DNA from: Rhodobacterales bacterium 56_14_T64
GTDB lineage: Bacteria; Pseudomonadota; Alphaproteobacteria; Rhodobacterales; Rhodobacteraceae
Reading direction: 5' to 3'
NCBI GenBank assembly: GCA_002162795.1
Contig: MAAY01000073.1
Coordinates: 10,472 to 74,471 of the forward strand
Length of the DNA stretch: 64,000 bases
The notes under the pieces were generated by a model. It was given only the letters and a program-made list of their open reading frames with translations. It had not been told where the DNA came from and ran no database searches. This document shows, one piece after another, positions 21,113 to 32,418 of the stretch. Each line of letters opens with the position of its first letter. Within the stretch, counting starts at the first letter, position 1. A program made the translations under genes and the position numbers.

Positions 21113-21583
21113 CTAACACGGCCATTTCGCAGGTCCTTCAGAAAAAACTCTGTGACGTATCTCGGACCCTGCCGAAATCCCATAGCGCGCTGACAAACCA
21201 CCATTGATTTCAAGCACTGCAAAGACGTTATCACCGCCAGGAATCGGGCTTAGATCCCCCGGTATGGCGTTGGAGTGCACCCCTGTAACCAAACCACTTT
21301 GATCAAGAAAAATGATATCCAAAGGAATCAGCGTATTCTTCATCCAGAAACTAGCGCGTTGAGGATGCTCATAGACAAACAACATGCCCGCACCACGCGG
21401 CAGCGTCTCATGGAACATTAATCCCTGAGCGCGCTCCTCCTGGGTATCCGCAATTTCAATGGTGAAAGAGGCCTGCCCCCAATCGCCACGCAAATCGGCG
21501 CGATTGGCCTGACAGTCAGCCTGCGCCGCACCAGAAACAGCCGCAGCAACACAGAAACTTAGTGCAGCGGCCTGTCTTCTCAT
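21113..21583 (-). CDS. DUF192 family protein, secreted
   Basis: Signal peptide, RAQGLMFHETLPRGAGMLFVYE, SFWMKNTLIPLDIIFLD. Confidence 0.93.
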   Translation of the reverse strand: MRRQAAALSFCVAAAVSGAAQADCQANRADLRGDWGQASFTIEIADTQEERAQGLMFHETLPRGAGMLFVYEHPQRASFWMKNTLIPLDIIFLDQSGLVTGVHSNAIPGDLSPIPGGDNVFAVLEINGGLSARYGISAGSEIRHRVFSEGPAKWPC

Positions 21584-21593
21584 GCGGCAAATC

Positions 21594-22139
21594 TCATATC
21601 TCTGCCTGTACGGCGCTTTCCCAAGCCATGACCTCAACCGCCATGCGACCGCGATTTCCATCAATCACCCGCATTGCCAAAGCCTCGCCCGGCTGCAAAT
21701 CTGCAAGGCCAGATTGGCGCAAAACTTCTACGTGCAGGAAAACGTCATCATTGCTACCGAACACATTGGCAAACCCAAATCCCTTGCCCTTGTCGAACCA
21801 CTTGACCCGCGCAGCTTCCAGCGGCTCCAAGCGTATTGCATCAAGATCAAGATCGGCAAAATCAGCAAGGACAGGCGTGTCTTCACGCTCGGGTGCAATG
21901 ATCGACACAACTTCGACGGCTTGGACACCGCGATCCGTACTATGGGTGAGAATCACGATCTCAGCCCCATCCGAAACCGAGCTTTGCCCGAAGTTGCGCA
22001 GCACGTTCACATGTAGCAGAATGTCAGGCCCACCTGTATCCGACACCACAAAGCCGTAACCTTTGGCTGGGTCGAACCACTTAACTAGGCCTCGCACTTG
22101 ATGCATGCTGCTTAGATCTTCTGCCACTTTATAGTCCAC
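21594..22139 (-). CDS. Cold-shock protein with two CSD domains
   Basis: Two copies: VKWFDPAKGYGFV and VKWFDKGKGFGFAN. Confidence 0.95.
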   Translation of the reverse strand: MDYKVAEDLSSMHQVRGLVKWFDPAKGYGFVVSDTGGPDILLHVNVLRNFGQSSVSDGAEIVILTHSTDRGVQAVEVVSIIAPEREDTPVLADFADLDLDAIRLEPLEAARVKWFDKGKGFGFANVFGSNDDVFLHVEVLRQSGLADLQPGEALAMRVIDGNRGRMAVEVMAWESAVQAEI

Positions 22140-22254
22140 CGCGCGTTCTTGTTTTTATTGCTGTTGTTAAAGGGTAATGCTCTACACTGGACACATGTTT
22201 CAAGTCTAAAAGTTTCGAATACGTGCTGCCGATGTTATTCTTGTCACACCAGCA

Positions 22255-22860
22255 TCATGGGCTAATTCTGGTAATATGCCATTTTGTCGCAGGGGTATCT
22301 CGGCGCCAAATAAAACGATCATGTAAACGGAATGTTCCATCAGCCCAGAATTCAATTTCCTGCGGCACCAAACGGTAGCCGCCCCAGAACGGTGGCCGCT
22401 CTGGAGAGGTGCCTTTAGCGGCTGTCACTTTGGCGACCTCGGCCATCAATGCCACGCGGCTGGGCAGCGGCTGTGATTGCTTAGAAGCCCATGCTCCCAA
22501 ACGACTTTGTAGGGATCGAGACTGGTAATATGCATCCGCCTGCGGCCCCTCTTCGCGGGTAATACTACCGCGCACCCGAATCTGGCGACGCAGTGATTTC
22601 CAATGGATCACAAAGGCCGCTTTGCCGGCCTGGTCCAATTCCTGTGCTTTGGCGCTACCGTAATTTGTGTAAAACACAAAGGCCCCGGCCTCGATCTCTT
22701 TCAACAATACCATGCGCGCATTTGGCAACCCATCCGAATCAACAGTTGATAGGGCGATGGCGTTGGCATCATTGGGCTCGGTCTTTTCCGCCTCTGCCAG
22801 CCAGCTCCGGCAGATCTCAAACGGATCGTCGCCTGCAAATATTCCACTACGGTCTGACAT
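22255..22860 (-). CDS. pdxH: Pyridoxamine 5'-phosphate oxidase
   Basis: [28 protein letters not shown]-terminal WHITRISP; start at 22860. Confidence 0.96.
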   Translation of the reverse strand: MSDRSGIFAGDDPFEICRSWLAEAEKTEPNDANAIALSTVDSDGLPNARMVLLKEIEAGAFVFYTNYGSAKAQELDQAGKAAFVIHWKSLRRQIRVRGSITREEGPQADAYYQSRSLQSRLGAWASKQSQPLPSRVALMAEVAKVTAAKGTSPERPPFWGGYRLVPQEIEFWADGTFRLHDRFIWRRDTPATKWHITRISP

Positions 22861-22990
22861 TGGCTCTCCATAACTTGTTAACGGCAATCTAGGCAGGTTG
22901 CTCACGGTCGACAAGACCACCTGCCCTTGATGCAAGCCGTGCAATAACCTAAAGATCGCTAAATCACGCGAACACGGGCGGAGAACCTGC

Positions 22991-23797
22991 ATGTCTAACC
23001 AACTGATGGCTGGAAAACGTGGCCTTATTATGGGCCTGGCCAACAACAAATCGATAGCTTGGGGTATCGCCAAGGCTTGCGCCGATGCGGGCGCCGAGCT
23101 GGCTTTCTCCTATCAAGGTGACGCTCTGAAAAAACGTGTCGGTCCTTTGGCCGATTCACTTGGCAGTGATCTTGTCCTGCCCTGTGACGTTTCTGACGAA
23201 GGGTCCATCGACGAACTGTTCAATACGCTTGAGGAAAAATGGGGCAAGCTGGACTTTGTGGTCCACGCTATTGGGTTTTCCGACAAAGGTGAGTTGCGCG
23301 GTCGCTACGTTGACACCAGCCGTTCGAATTTTCAGATGACCATGGATATTTCAGTCTATTCCTTCACCGCCGTTGTCAAACGGGCCGAAAAAATGATGAC
23401 CGAGGGCGGGTCGTTCCTGACCATGACCTATTATGGTGCCGAGCAGGTGATGCCGCATTATAATGTCATGGGTGTTGCCAAGGCAGCGCTAGAGGCTTCG
23501 GTGAAATACCTGGCCGAGGATCTGGGCAAGGACGGTATCCGCGTCAACGCCATTTCCGCAGGACCTATCAAAACGCTGGCCGCCTCGGGCATTGGCGATT
23601 TCCGCTACATCATGAAGTGGAACGAGTACAACTCTCCATTGCGTCGCAATGTAACCATTGACGATGTTGGCAAATCGGCACTGTATCTGCTGTCTGACCT
23701 CAGCTCGGGCGTCACCGGAGAAAATCTGCACGTCGATGCAGGCTATCACGTGGTTGGTATGAAGGCTGTCGACGCTCCGGATATCACCAAAGCATGA
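22991..23797 (+). CDS. fabI: Enoyl-[acyl-carrier-protein] reductase (NADH)
   Basis: [44 protein letters not shown]. Confidence 0.97.
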   Translation: MSNQLMAGKRGLIMGLANNKSIAWGIAKACADAGAELAFSYQGDALKKRVGPLADSLGSDLVLPCDVSDEGSIDELFNTLEEKWGKLDFVVHAIGFSDKGELRGRYVDTSRSNFQMTMDISVYSFTAVVKRAEKMMTEGGSFLTMTYYGAEQVMPHYNVMGVAKAALEASVKYLAEDLGKDGIRVNAISAGPIKTLAASGIGDFRYIMKWNEYNSPLRRNVTIDDVGKSALYLLSDLSSGVTGENLHVDAGYHVVGMKAVDAPDITKA

Positions 23798-24408
23798 CCA
23801 TTGCCGCCTTCATAGCTGCAGTTCTGCTCTGCCTGATGGCAGCCATCAGCCCCGGCCCTGCCGTGCTGATGGCTGCACGCATTGGGTTGACCGAAGGCTG
23901 GCGCACGGGTGTTGCGCTGGCCATTGGCATTGGCATCGGCGCAGTGGTTTGGGCGGGCTCAGCGTTGTTTGGGCTGGCACTGCTGTTTGACTATGCGCCC
24001 GTTTTGTTGACGGCAATGAAGATTGGTGGCGCGCTGCTGCTGATCTGGATGGCCATCAAGATGTGGCGCAACGCGGACGAACCCATCGCCGAGGCCAAGA
24101 TGCCCGCGACACCACGCTCGCCATTGGCTGCGTTTCGACTAGGGCTGGTGACACAGCTGGCAAATCCAAAACCGGCTGTGTTCTTTGGCGCAGTCTTTGT
24201 CGGCACAGTACCGGCTGGTACGTCCGGCATCGTCATGGCAGCGCTACTGGCCTGCATTTTCCTGGGCGAAACCCTGTGGAACGCTCTGGTCGCCCGGCTT
24301 TTTTCTTTGGAAAAGACCCGTCGCGTCTATATCAATCTGAAACACATAATCGACCGGACCTTTGGCGGGCTTCTTGCCCTGCTGGGGGTCAAGATCGCTG
24401 CAACCTGA
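23794..24408 (+). CDS. LysE family translocator
   Basis: SPGPAVLMAARIGLTEGWRTGVALAIGIGIGA; 4-bp overlap with fabI. Confidence 0.88.
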   Translation: MTIAAFIAAVLLCLMAAISPGPAVLMAARIGLTEGWRTGVALAIGIGIGAVVWAGSALFGLALLFDYAPVLLTAMKIGGALLLIWMAIKMWRNADEPIAEAKMPATPRSPLAAFRLGLVTQLANPKPAVFFGAVFVGTVPAGTSGIVMAALLACIFLGETLWNALVARLFSLEKTRRVYINLKHIIDRTFGGLLALLGVKIAAT

Positions 24409-24432
24409 CGCGTTAAGCGAGGAGCCCTAAAT

Positions 24433-24939
24433 ATGACCGATCGTTTGCCACACGAAAAAGGCTTTCACATCTCGTGGGACCAAATCCACCGCGACAGCCG
24501 GGCGCTGGCCTGGCGTCTGGATGGGCAAGGTCCAAATGACGGCGCTTGGCGCGCCGTCGTCGCAATCACGCGCGGCGGCATGGCGCCTGCGATGATCGTT
24601 GCGCGCGAGTTGGATATCCGCACTGTCGACACCATCTCGGTACGATCATACCACCACCAGGAACAAGGTGAGGCAGAAGTGCTAAAGGCACCGGATGCTG
24701 ACATCATGGGAGACGGCGGCGAAGGTATCCTGATCATCGACGATCTGGTCGACAGCGGCAGAACCCTGGAATTGGTGCGCAATCTGTATCCCAAAGCGCA
24801 TTTTGCCACTGTCTATGCCAAACCCCAGGGCCGCTCGATGGTGCATACCTTCATCACTGAAGTCAGTCAGGATACCTGGATTTTCTTTCCCTGGGATATG
24901 GCACTGCAATATGTCGAGCCCTATCGCGGCACCGACTAA
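24433..24939 (+). CDS. gpt: Xanthine phosphoribosyltransferase
   Basis: PRPP motif [18 protein letters not shown]. Confidence 0.92.
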   Translation: MTDRLPHEKGFHISWDQIHRDSRALAWRLDGQGPNDGAWRAVVAITRGGMAPAMIVARELDIRTVDTISVRSYHHQEQGEAEVLKAPDADIMGDGGEGILIIDDLVDSGRTLELVRNLYPKAHFATVYAKPQGRSMVHTFITEVSQDTWIFFPWDMALQYVEPYRGTD

Positions 24940-24958
24940 GCGACTACATTAAGTTCAG

Positions 24959-24984
24959 CGCGTCCCTCTCGGGGCGCGTTTTTG
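24959..24984 (+). terminator. Intrinsic terminator of gpt
   Basis: cgcgtccc-tctc-ggggcgcg-tttttgctt. Confidence 0.85.
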
Positions 24985-25142
24985 CTTTGAAGGGTTTGGT
25001 GCAATATACGCGGCCATTTTCCTTGCAAGCCAACCTTGGCTCTGCCAGTCATTGGGCGAAATATTTGCCGACTTCAACGCCGTAGCCGACAGTCTGCAAA
25101 TCAATCCAAGCAGCGCATCAGGCGCCCTACAGGAGCCCGCAG

Positions 25143-26318
25143 ATGCCATTACCCCGCACCCAATCCACCTTTATCTCTCCGATTGTCGAGGCCCACAGCT
25201 GGCTTGATGGCATCAGCTTTCCTGAGGATCGCCCGCTGCTGAATGTCAGCCAGGCCGCGCCAATTGATCCTCCTCCGCTAGGCCTGCGCCAAGCAATGGC
25301 CGAAGCCGCGCTGAACGATGACAGCGCTCATCTGTATGGTCCGGTTCTGGGACGCGCTGATTTGCGAGCCGGACTGGCCGCGCAAATCTCCACCCACTAT
25401 GCAGCAAATGTGTCAGCGGATCAGACCGCCATCACCTCGGGCTGCAATCAGGCTTTTGCCGCAACAATCGCGTCACTCTGCGCAGATGGGGATGAAGTCA
25501 TCATCCCAACACCCTGGTATTTCAACCACAAAATGTGGATGGATATGTCCGGAGTTGGCGCCATTTCATTGCCGGTCGGCGCCGATATGCTGCCAGATCC
25601 ACAACACGCAGCGGAACTGATCACTCCGCGAACCCGTGCCATCGCGCTGGTGTCTCCGAACAATCCCTGCGGTGTGGAATACCCCGCCGACCTGCTGCGT
25701 GCCTTCTACGATCTTGCGAAATCCCACGGGCTGGCATTGATCCTGGACGAAACCTACCGCGATTTCGACAGCCGCTCAGGTCCGCCTCATCAATTGCTCC
25801 AGATAGAAGACTGGGACCAGACCCTCATCCATCTCTACTCCTTTTCCAAAGCCTACAGGCTGACAGGTCACCGAGTCGGCGCCATCGCCACCTCTGCGGA
25901 ACGGCTGGTCGAAATGGAAAAGTTCCTCGACACCGTCACCATTTGCCCCAACCAGTTGGGCCAGATTGGCGCCTTGTGGGGGATTGAAAACCTATCCCAA
26001 TGGGTCGCAACTGAGCGGACCGAGATCCTTGACCGCCGCGCCGCCATCCATGAAAGCTTTGCAATTCTGGGTGAACGCGGTTGGAAACTGCTTGGATGCG
26101 GCGCCTATTTTGCCTACGTCGAGCACCCCTTTGAGCTCACATCAACCGAAGTCGCCCGCAAACTGGTCTCGCAGGCCTCGGTCCTGATGCTGCCCGGCTC
26201 GATGTTCCTGCCCCACGACGACCCAGCAGGTGCACGACAGTTCCGTATTGCCTTTGCCAATGTCGATCGCACCGCATTATCCGAACTATTCCGGCGTCTG
26301 GCCGCCTTTGAACTCTAA
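25143..26318 (+). CDS. Class I/II pyridoxal-phosphate aminotransferase
   Basis: SPNNPCGVEYP, LILDETYRDF, SFSKAYRLTGHRVGAIA. Confidence 0.93.
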   Translation: MPLPRTQSTFISPIVEAHSWLDGISFPEDRPLLNVSQAAPIDPPPLGLRQAMAEAALNDDSAHLYGPVLGRADLRAGLAAQISTHYAANVSADQTAITSGCNQAFAATIASLCADGDEVIIPTPWYFNHKMWMDMSGVGAISLPVGADMLPDPQHAAELITPRTRAIALVSPNNPCGVEYPADLLRAFYDLAKSHGLALILDETYRDFDSRSGPPHQLLQIEDWDQTLIHLYSFSKAYRLTGHRVGAIATSAERLVEMEKFLDTVTICPNQLGQIGALWGIENLSQWVATERTEILDRRAAIHESFAILGERGWKLLGCGAYFAYVEHPFELTSTEVARKLVSQASVLMLPGSMFLPHDDPAGARQFRIAFANVDRTALSELFRRLAAFEL

Positions 26319-26469
26319 GTAACGCTCTATTCATTCGCAAGGAATCGCAACATCGCTTGCTCCTTGACGGGTGGCAGCGTATTCAGGGCATCAGACAAAT
26401 TTACTCCCCCTGCTGCGGCTGATTCAAAGGCGCAAATGACGCAGAGGCACCGACATATAAGAGGGCATC

Positions 26470-28314
26470 ATGGCCGCAGGCATGAAACATCTTTCCAAAA
26501 CCTTTGTGTGGATCCTGATGGGGTTGATCATGTTCGGGCTTGTCGGCGTTGGCGCCGTTAGTTTCTCGGGCGCATCTTCCGCAGTTGCCACCGTCGGCGA
26601 CCAGGAAATTTCAGTACAAGACTATTTCCGCGAATTGCAACGCGAACAGCGTGCCTTTCAAGCGCAAACCGGGCAACTGATCCCGATGGCGCAATTGGCC
26701 GCTCTGGGAATGGACCAGCAAGTCTTGGGTCGCTTGGTCTCAATTGCTGCCATCGATAACGAGGTCGATCAGTTGGGCATCTCGATTGGCGATGAAAACC
26801 TGCTAAAGGAAATCGTCGAAGTCCCCAGTTTTCAAGGCATCAACGGCGAATTTGACCGCGAAACCTATACATACGCCTTGGACAATGCTGGCCTCAGCGA
26901 GCGTGACTTTGAGGACGACCTGCGCCGCGAAGCCTCGCGTACCTTGGTGCAAGGCGCTATGATGGTTGGCGCAGAAATGCCCACAACCATGCGCGACACC
27001 ATCACCAGCTTTATCGGTGCACGTCGCAGCTTCTCTTGGGTGCAGTTGCGCGCAGACGAAGTCGCAATGATCGCTCTGGCACCTTCCGACGCCGAGCTGC
27101 AGATTTATTACGATGCCAACTCGGATAAATTCACCCTGCCTGAAACCAAGCAGCTGGCCTACCTTTTGATGTCGCCCAACATGTTGATTGACCAGGTCGA
27201 GGTCGACCAGGCTGCCTTGCAATCATTGTTCGACGAGCGCGCAGATCAATATCAATCCCCCGAGCGTCGTCTGGTGGAACGTCTGGTCTTTGGTGATGAC
27301 GAGGCGGCCTCTAGCGCCATGGCACAATTGGAGACTGGCGGAACCACATTCGAGGCCCTGGTTGCTGACCGTGGCTTGGCACTGGCTGACGTCGACATGG
27401 GCGACATGACCATCGGTGCGCTTGGTATAGCAGGTCAGGATGTGTTCTCTGCCCAAGTTGGTGCCGTTGTCGGCCCGCTGACATCGAACTTGGGCCCTGC
27501 CCTGTACCGGATCAACGGCCGTCTTGAGGCCCGCGTGACGCTTCTGGCTGATGTCGAAGCTGAACTGCGTGACGAACTGGCCGCAGGCCGTGCCCGCCGT
27601 CTGATCGAACAACAATCAGAAGAGATTGACGATCTGCTGGCCGGCGGTGCAACGCTGGAAGAAATCGCTGATGAAACTGACATGGAACTGGGTCAGATCA
27701 GCTGGAACGCGCAAAGCAGCCATGGCGTTGCTGCCTACAACGGGTTCCGCGAAGCCGCTGCCGTTGTCACGGTCGAAGATTTCCCAGCCGTGGAATTCCT
27801 GGAAGACGGCAGCCTGTTTGCCATCCGTCTTGACGACGTCCTGCCATCACGCCCCGAGCCACTGGCCGACGCGATGACCAAGGCACTGCAAGGCTGGAAC
27901 GCTGAACAGCGCCAGAACGCCATCACAACCGAGGCAAATGGCATCGTTGCCCGCGCCCAAAGCAGTGGTGATTTTGACGAAGGCCTGAACGTCACAACCG
28001 AAACCGGCCAGACCCGCACGGCCTATATCGACAACACCCCCGCCGACATGATGAACCAGCTGTTCGAAATGGAACCCGGAGAGTTGCGCATTGTGTCCGA
28101 CGAGGCCTCGACCGTTGTGCTACGTCTGGCGGAAATCCTACCTGCTGACGAAAGCGATGATCTGACCGCACTGGCGGATGCCTTGCAAACACAGCTGAAC
28201 CAATCGTTGTCGCAGGCTCTGTTCGAAGCCTTTGTGCAAGACGCGCAAATGCGTGCGCGTCCACAGGTTGATCAGCAGGCGCTCAATGCTGTGATGGCCA
28301 ACTTTCATCAGTAA
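26470..28314 (+). CDS. PpiD-like periplasmic chaperone (SurA-N / peptidylprolyl isomerase type)
   Basis: N-terminal TM anchor then VGDQEISVQDYFRELQREQRAFQAQTG, central rotamase-like region. Confidence 0.85.
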   Translation: MAAGMKHLSKTFVWILMGLIMFGLVGVGAVSFSGASSAVATVGDQEISVQDYFRELQREQRAFQAQTGQLIPMAQLAALGMDQQVLGRLVSIAAIDNEVDQLGISIGDENLLKEIVEVPSFQGINGEFDRETYTYALDNAGLSERDFEDDLRREASRTLVQGAMMVGAEMPTTMRDTITSFIGARRSFSWVQLRADEVAMIALAPSDAELQIYYDANSDKFTLPETKQLAYLLMSPNMLIDQVEVDQAALQSLFDERADQYQSPERRLVERLVFGDDEAASSAMAQLETGGTTFEALVADRGLALADVDMGDMTIGALGIAGQDVFSAQVGAVVGPLTSNLGPALYRINGRLEARVTLLADVEAELRDELAAGRARRLIEQQSEEIDDLLAGGATLEEIADETDMELGQISWNAQSSHGVAAYNGFREAAAVVTVEDFPAVEFLEDGSLFAIRLDDVLPSRPEPLADAMTKALQGWNAEQRQNAITTEANGIVARAQSSGDFDEGLNVTTETGQTRTAYIDNTPADMMNQLFEMEPGELRIVSDEASTVVLRLAEILPADESDDLTALADALQTQLNQSLSQALFEAFVQDAQMRARPQVDQQALNAVMANFHQ

Positions 28315-28329
28315 CCAAGGCAACCGATC

Positions 28330-29841
28330 ATGGCTCTGACCCCCAATTTTGATACTTTCGCCAAGGCGCATGAAGCCGGCGAAAGCCAGGTCGTTTATAC
28401 CCGCCTGGCCGCCGACCTCGATACTCCGGTGTCGCTGATGCTCAAGCTGACAGGTGCCCAAAAGGACGCCTTTATGCTGGAATCTGTGACGGGCGGAGAG
28501 GTGCGCGGGCGCTATTCGATCATTGGGATGAAGCCTGATCTGGTCTGGCGTTGCCGTGGAAAGACATCGTCGTTGAACCGGTCCGCCCGGTTTGACGCCG
28601 ACAACTTCATCGATCAAGCCGGTGATCCCATGGACAACCTGCGCGCGCTGATCGCCGAAAGCTGTATCGACTTGCCCGAGGATCTGCCACAGGCCGCTGC
28701 CGGGCTGTTTGGCTATCTGGGTTATGATATGGTGCGTCTGGTTGAACATCTTCCAAATGTGAACCCAGACCCGCTGGGCCTGCCCGATGCCCTGATGATG
28801 CGCCCTTCTGTGGTCGCTGTTTTGGACGGTGTCAAAGGCGAGGTGACTGTGGTCTCCCCGGCCTGGGCCAGTCAGGGCCAAAGCGCCCGCGCCGCCTATG
28901 CGCAAGCCGCCGAACGGGTGATGGACGCGGTGCGCGATCTGGAACGAGCCATGCCCGCTGAAACCCGTGATCTGGGTGAGGCCGGCGAGATCGCAGCACC
29001 GGTGAGCAACTTCACCAAAGGCGGCTATAAACAGGCCGTGGAAAAGGCCAAGGACTACATTCGCGCTGGCGACATCTTTCAGGTGGTTCCGTCACAGCGT
29101 TGGACGCAAGAGTTCCGCCAAGCACCTTTTGCCCTGTATCGCTCCCTGCGTCGCACAAACCCTTCGCCCTTCATGTTCTACTTCAACTTTGGCGGTTTTC
29201 AGGTAATTGGCGCCAGCCCGGAAATTCTGGTGCGGGTGTTTGGCGATGAAATCACCATTCGCCCCATCGCCGGCACCCGTCCGCGAGGCGCCACACCAGA
29301 AGAAGATCGCGCGCTTGAGGCTGAATTACTGGCCGATAAAAAAGAGCTGGCCGAGCACCTGATGCTGCTGGATCTGGGCCGCAACGACACTGGCCGTGTT
29401 GCCAAGATCGGCACTGTGCGCCCCACCGAAAAATTTATTATCGAGCGTTACAGCCACGTGATGCACATCGTCTCTAACGTCGTCGGAGAGATGGCCGAGG
29501 ACAAAGACGCGCTGGATGCCTTTTTTGCCGGCATGCCCGCTGGCACTGTCTCGGGTGCGCCCAAAGTGCGCGCGATGGAGATCATCGACGAGTTGGAGCC
29601 AGAAAAGCGCGGTGTATACGGCGGCGGTGTCGGCTATTTCTCGGCTGGCGGCGACATGGATATGTGTATCGCCCTGCGCACCGCTGTGGTGCAGGACCAG
29701 AAACTCTATATCCAGGCAGGTGGCGGCGTTGTCTATGACAGCGATCCCGAGGCCGAATATATGGAGACCGTCCATAAATCCAACGCCATCCGTCGCGCTG
29801 CCGCTGATGCGGCACGGTTTGCCGGCAATGGAAAAAACTAA
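28330..29841 (+). CDS. trpE: Anthranilate synthase component I
   Basis: GDIFQVVPSQRW, RPIAGTRPRG, GTVSGAPKVRAMEIIDELE. Confidence 0.97.
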   Translation: MALTPNFDTFAKAHEAGESQVVYTRLAADLDTPVSLMLKLTGAQKDAFMLESVTGGEVRGRYSIIGMKPDLVWRCRGKTSSLNRSARFDADNFIDQAGDPMDNLRALIAESCIDLPEDLPQAAAGLFGYLGYDMVRLVEHLPNVNPDPLGLPDALMMRPSVVAVLDGVKGEVTVVSPAWASQGQSARAAYAQAAERVMDAVRDLERAMPAETRDLGEAGEIAAPVSNFTKGGYKQAVEKAKDYIRAGDIFQVVPSQRWTQEFRQAPFALYRSLRRTNPSPFMFYFNFGGFQVIGASPEILVRVFGDEITIRPIAGTRPRGATPEEDRALEAELLADKKELAEHLMLLDLGRNDTGRVAKIGTVRPTEKFIIERYSHVMHIVSNVVGEMAEDKDALDAFFAGMPAGTVSGAPKVRAMEIIDELEPEKRGVYGGGVGYFSAGGDMDMCIALRTAVVQDQKLYIQAGGGVVYDSDPEAEYMETVHKSNAIRRAAADAARFAGNGKN

Positions 29842-29922
29842 ATCGCTGTTGTGGTCGGCGTTGTGCCGACACTGCGACTTAGATGGAACATTTGCAGTAG
29901 AAAAGTAACTTGGTGGTGAGGC

Positions 29923-30465
29923 ATGAATATTAGCCGGAAAATTCGAGAGGTAGCAATGGTTGCGTCCATCTGTGGAATCGCGGGTGCACCTGCAGGAGCC
30001 GAGTTTGTTGATTTTGGTGATAATTCCTTTGTGAAAAAAATCGGTCGGCCAGTCACAATTTCGGTCCATCAAGAATTCAACGGATTTGCCGAGGAACTGT
30101 TTCGCAGGGACGCGGCTTCCGGAGTAGTGAGAACCAGAGAAGGTTGGTCCCCCTTCTGGGATGCAGATGTGTGGGTCTTTTTTCTAAATGACGCGGATTC
30201 CATTAAAAGGCTGGGAAATCTTGAGCAACACATCGAAAAATTGAGCAGTGCATTGACGAACGAAATATTCGTTAAACGGATTGATGTGGATCTGAAGAGC
30301 GGCAAAACCGTCTTGGTGAAGTTTGTTAACGTTGCCTCCATGGATAAGCAAAACTACTCGGAAGTTGGGTGTCGCGCGGCTGCTTCCCTTTATTATGACC
30401 TGGTTGGACAAACTGAAGGAAGCGGGTCCGCAGAGGCCTTTGAGGAATGTAAAACAACGCAGTAG
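29923..30465 (+). CDS. Hypothetical secreted protein
   Basis: 180 aa ORF with signal-like N-terminus (VAMVASICGIAGAPAGAE); no family recognised. Confidence 0.6.
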   Translation: MNISRKIREVAMVASICGIAGAPAGAEFVDFGDNSFVKKIGRPVTISVHQEFNGFAEELFRRDAASGVVRTREGWSPFWDADVWVFFLNDADSIKRLGNLEQHIEKLSSALTNEIFVKRIDVDLKSGKTVLVKFVNVASMDKQNYSEVGCRAAASLYYDLVGQTEGSGSAEAFEECKTTQ

Positions 30466-30488
30466 GCAGATACTACTTAGAACCTGAA

Positions 30489-30516
30489 AACGGCGCTCCA
30501 TCATTGGAGCGCCGTT
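30489..30516. terminator. Bidirectional intrinsic terminator between convergent genes
   Basis: aacggcgctcca-tcat-tggagcgccgtt, 12-bp stem. Confidence 0.85.
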
Positions 30517-30540
30517 CGTTTAACATCAAAGCAATAAGGT

Positions 30541-32418
30541 TTAGCCTATAACCGCGTTGTCATCGCGCTTGACCACCACAACGGATGAGCGCGCCAGTTT
30601 GCCTTCTCCATCCGGGAATGGCGCTTTGGGGTGCTGGATTCCAACAAACATTGATCGGCGATCAGCTGACCAGCACAAACCGGTCACTTCAGCGCCGTAG
30701 GGCACCGTCATAAAGCGGACGATTTCACCCGTCTCGGGGTCACCAACCAGCATCTGGTTATTGCCCATGCCAGCAAAATCACCCTCGTTTTTGTAATTGC
30801 CGTCGGTCTGAATCCACAGCAAACCAGAGCTATCAAACACCATGCCATCCGGACTGTTGAACAGGTTGCCTTCGTTGATGTTACTGGACCCTGCATAGGC
30901 ATCCGAATGGGCCGTCGGGTTGCCCGCCATTACATAGAGATCCCAGGTGAAGGCTGTAGCTGCGTGGTTTTCATCCGCAGGTTTCCAACGCACGATCTGA
31001 CCATAATGGTTGGCCTCGCGCGGATTAACCGCGTTTGTTGAAGTATCATCACCGCCCGCATTTGGCTTCTTGCCGCGGTTTTTGTTGTTGGTCAGCGCAC
31101 AATAGGCCTCGACCGAGATCGGATTCGCCGCAACCCATTCAGGCCGGTCCATCGTCGTCGCCCCAACAGCCGAAGCCGCCATGCGGGTGTGAATATAAAT
31201 CTCTGCCATATCCATGCCAGTGCTGTCAGGTGTCAAGGCAATCCACTGACCTGTTCCATCCGCATCGAACCTGGCCACAAACAGTGTGCCCTCGTTGAGC
31301 AGATGTTCGGTATCGCCCCCCGGCTGATAGGCCGCTTCAGACACATATTTGTACAGATACTCACCGCGTTCATCATCGCCAAGATAGACAACCACCCGCC
31401 CATCACTGGCTATCACAACTTCTGCGTTTTCATGTTTGAACCGGCCAAGCGCTGTGCGCTTAACGGGTTTCGACGTCACATCCGACGGATCGATTTCTAC
31501 AATATACCCAAACCGGTTCGGCTCGTTCGGGTTTTTTTCTAAATCGTAGCGAGGGTCGAATTTTTCATATTCATAGCGACTATCAGAGCCAATACCGTAA
31601 CGATCAAAACCATTTGGCAGTTCAATGGCCTTGTTGGTCGCGCCAAAGTAGCCGTTAAAGTTCTCTTCGCAGGTCAGATAGGTGCCCCATGGCGTCTTAC
31701 CGCCCCCGCAGTTGTTCATGGTCCCCAGTACTTCAACACCATAGGGATCTGCTTCAGTCTTCAACAAATCATGACCTGCAGCAGGTCCAGCAATACGCAT
31801 CGGAGTGTTATGATGAATTCGGCGATTGAACGGGCTATCGACAACCACATTCCAGCCGCTATCACCCTCAGTGACTTCCATCACAGTGACGCCCTGCAAG
31901 TTCTGCATCTTGAGTACGTCTGCGACTGAGCTAGGCATGCCCCCTTCGTTCTGGGGCAGGTTCAGCTTCGGGTTCAAATACTCGTGGTTCACGGCCACCA
32001 ATTGATGCTCACCAACCGTGAACAGCTCCATTCCATCGGTGTTTTCGCCAAAGATCCGATCAGATTTTGGATCACCACCAGTGGAGTGATCAAATTCCGG
32101 CGCATCCGAGAACAATGGATCGCCCCAGCGGGTCAGGATATTCCAGGAATACCCTTCCGGCACATGAACCGTGGCATCTGTTGCCACATCTATCGGAGTA
32201 AAGGCAAAGCGGCTACTTGTTGCGGCTTCGACCACATTGGGCATCAACGCCCCTGCCCCCATCACCGCCGCTCCGGAGCCAAAGGCCAACACACTGCCCA
32301 AGAACCCACGACGGCTCAGCGCAGCATCCACCACTTGATCAAAGTCATTTTCATCCGGTCGTGGGCTTTGCAACTCGTCCCATTCGTCCCAAGACAGTTC
32401 TTCACGGCTATTGGTCAT
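30541..32418 (-). CDS. phoX: PhoX family (DUF839) phosphatase, Tat-exported
   Basis: Twin-arginine SRRGFLGSVLAFGSGAAVMG; NNCGGGKTPWGTYLTCEENFNGYFG; start at MTNSREELSWDEWDELQ. Confidence 0.92.
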   Translation of the reverse strand: MTNSREELSWDEWDELQSPRPDENDFDQVVDAALSRRGFLGSVLAFGSGAAVMGAGALMPNVVEAATSSRFAFTPIDVATDATVHVPEGYSWNILTRWGDPLFSDAPEFDHSTGGDPKSDRIFGENTDGMELFTVGEHQLVAVNHEYLNPKLNLPQNEGGMPSSVADVLKMQNLQGVTVMEVTEGDSGWNVVVDSPFNRRIHHNTPMRIAGPAAGHDLLKTEADPYGVEVLGTMNNCGGGKTPWGTYLTCEENFNGYFGATNKAIELPNGFDRYGIGSDSRYEYEKFDPRYDLEKNPNEPNRFGYIVEIDPSDVTSKPVKRTALGRFKHENAEVVIASDGRVVVYLGDDERGEYLYKYVSEAAYQPGGDTEHLLNEGTLFVARFDADGTGQWIALTPDSTGMDMAEIYIHTRMAASAVGATTMDRPEWVAANPISVEAYCALTNNKNRGKKPNAGGDDTSTNAVNPREANHYGQIVRWKPADENHAATAFTWDLYVMAGNPTAHSDAYAGSSNINEGNLFNSPDGMVFDSSGLLWIQTDGNYKNEGDFAGMGNNQMLVGDPETGEIVRFMTVPYGAEVTGLCWSADRRSMFVGIQHPKAPFPDGEGKLARSSVVVVKRDDNAVIG

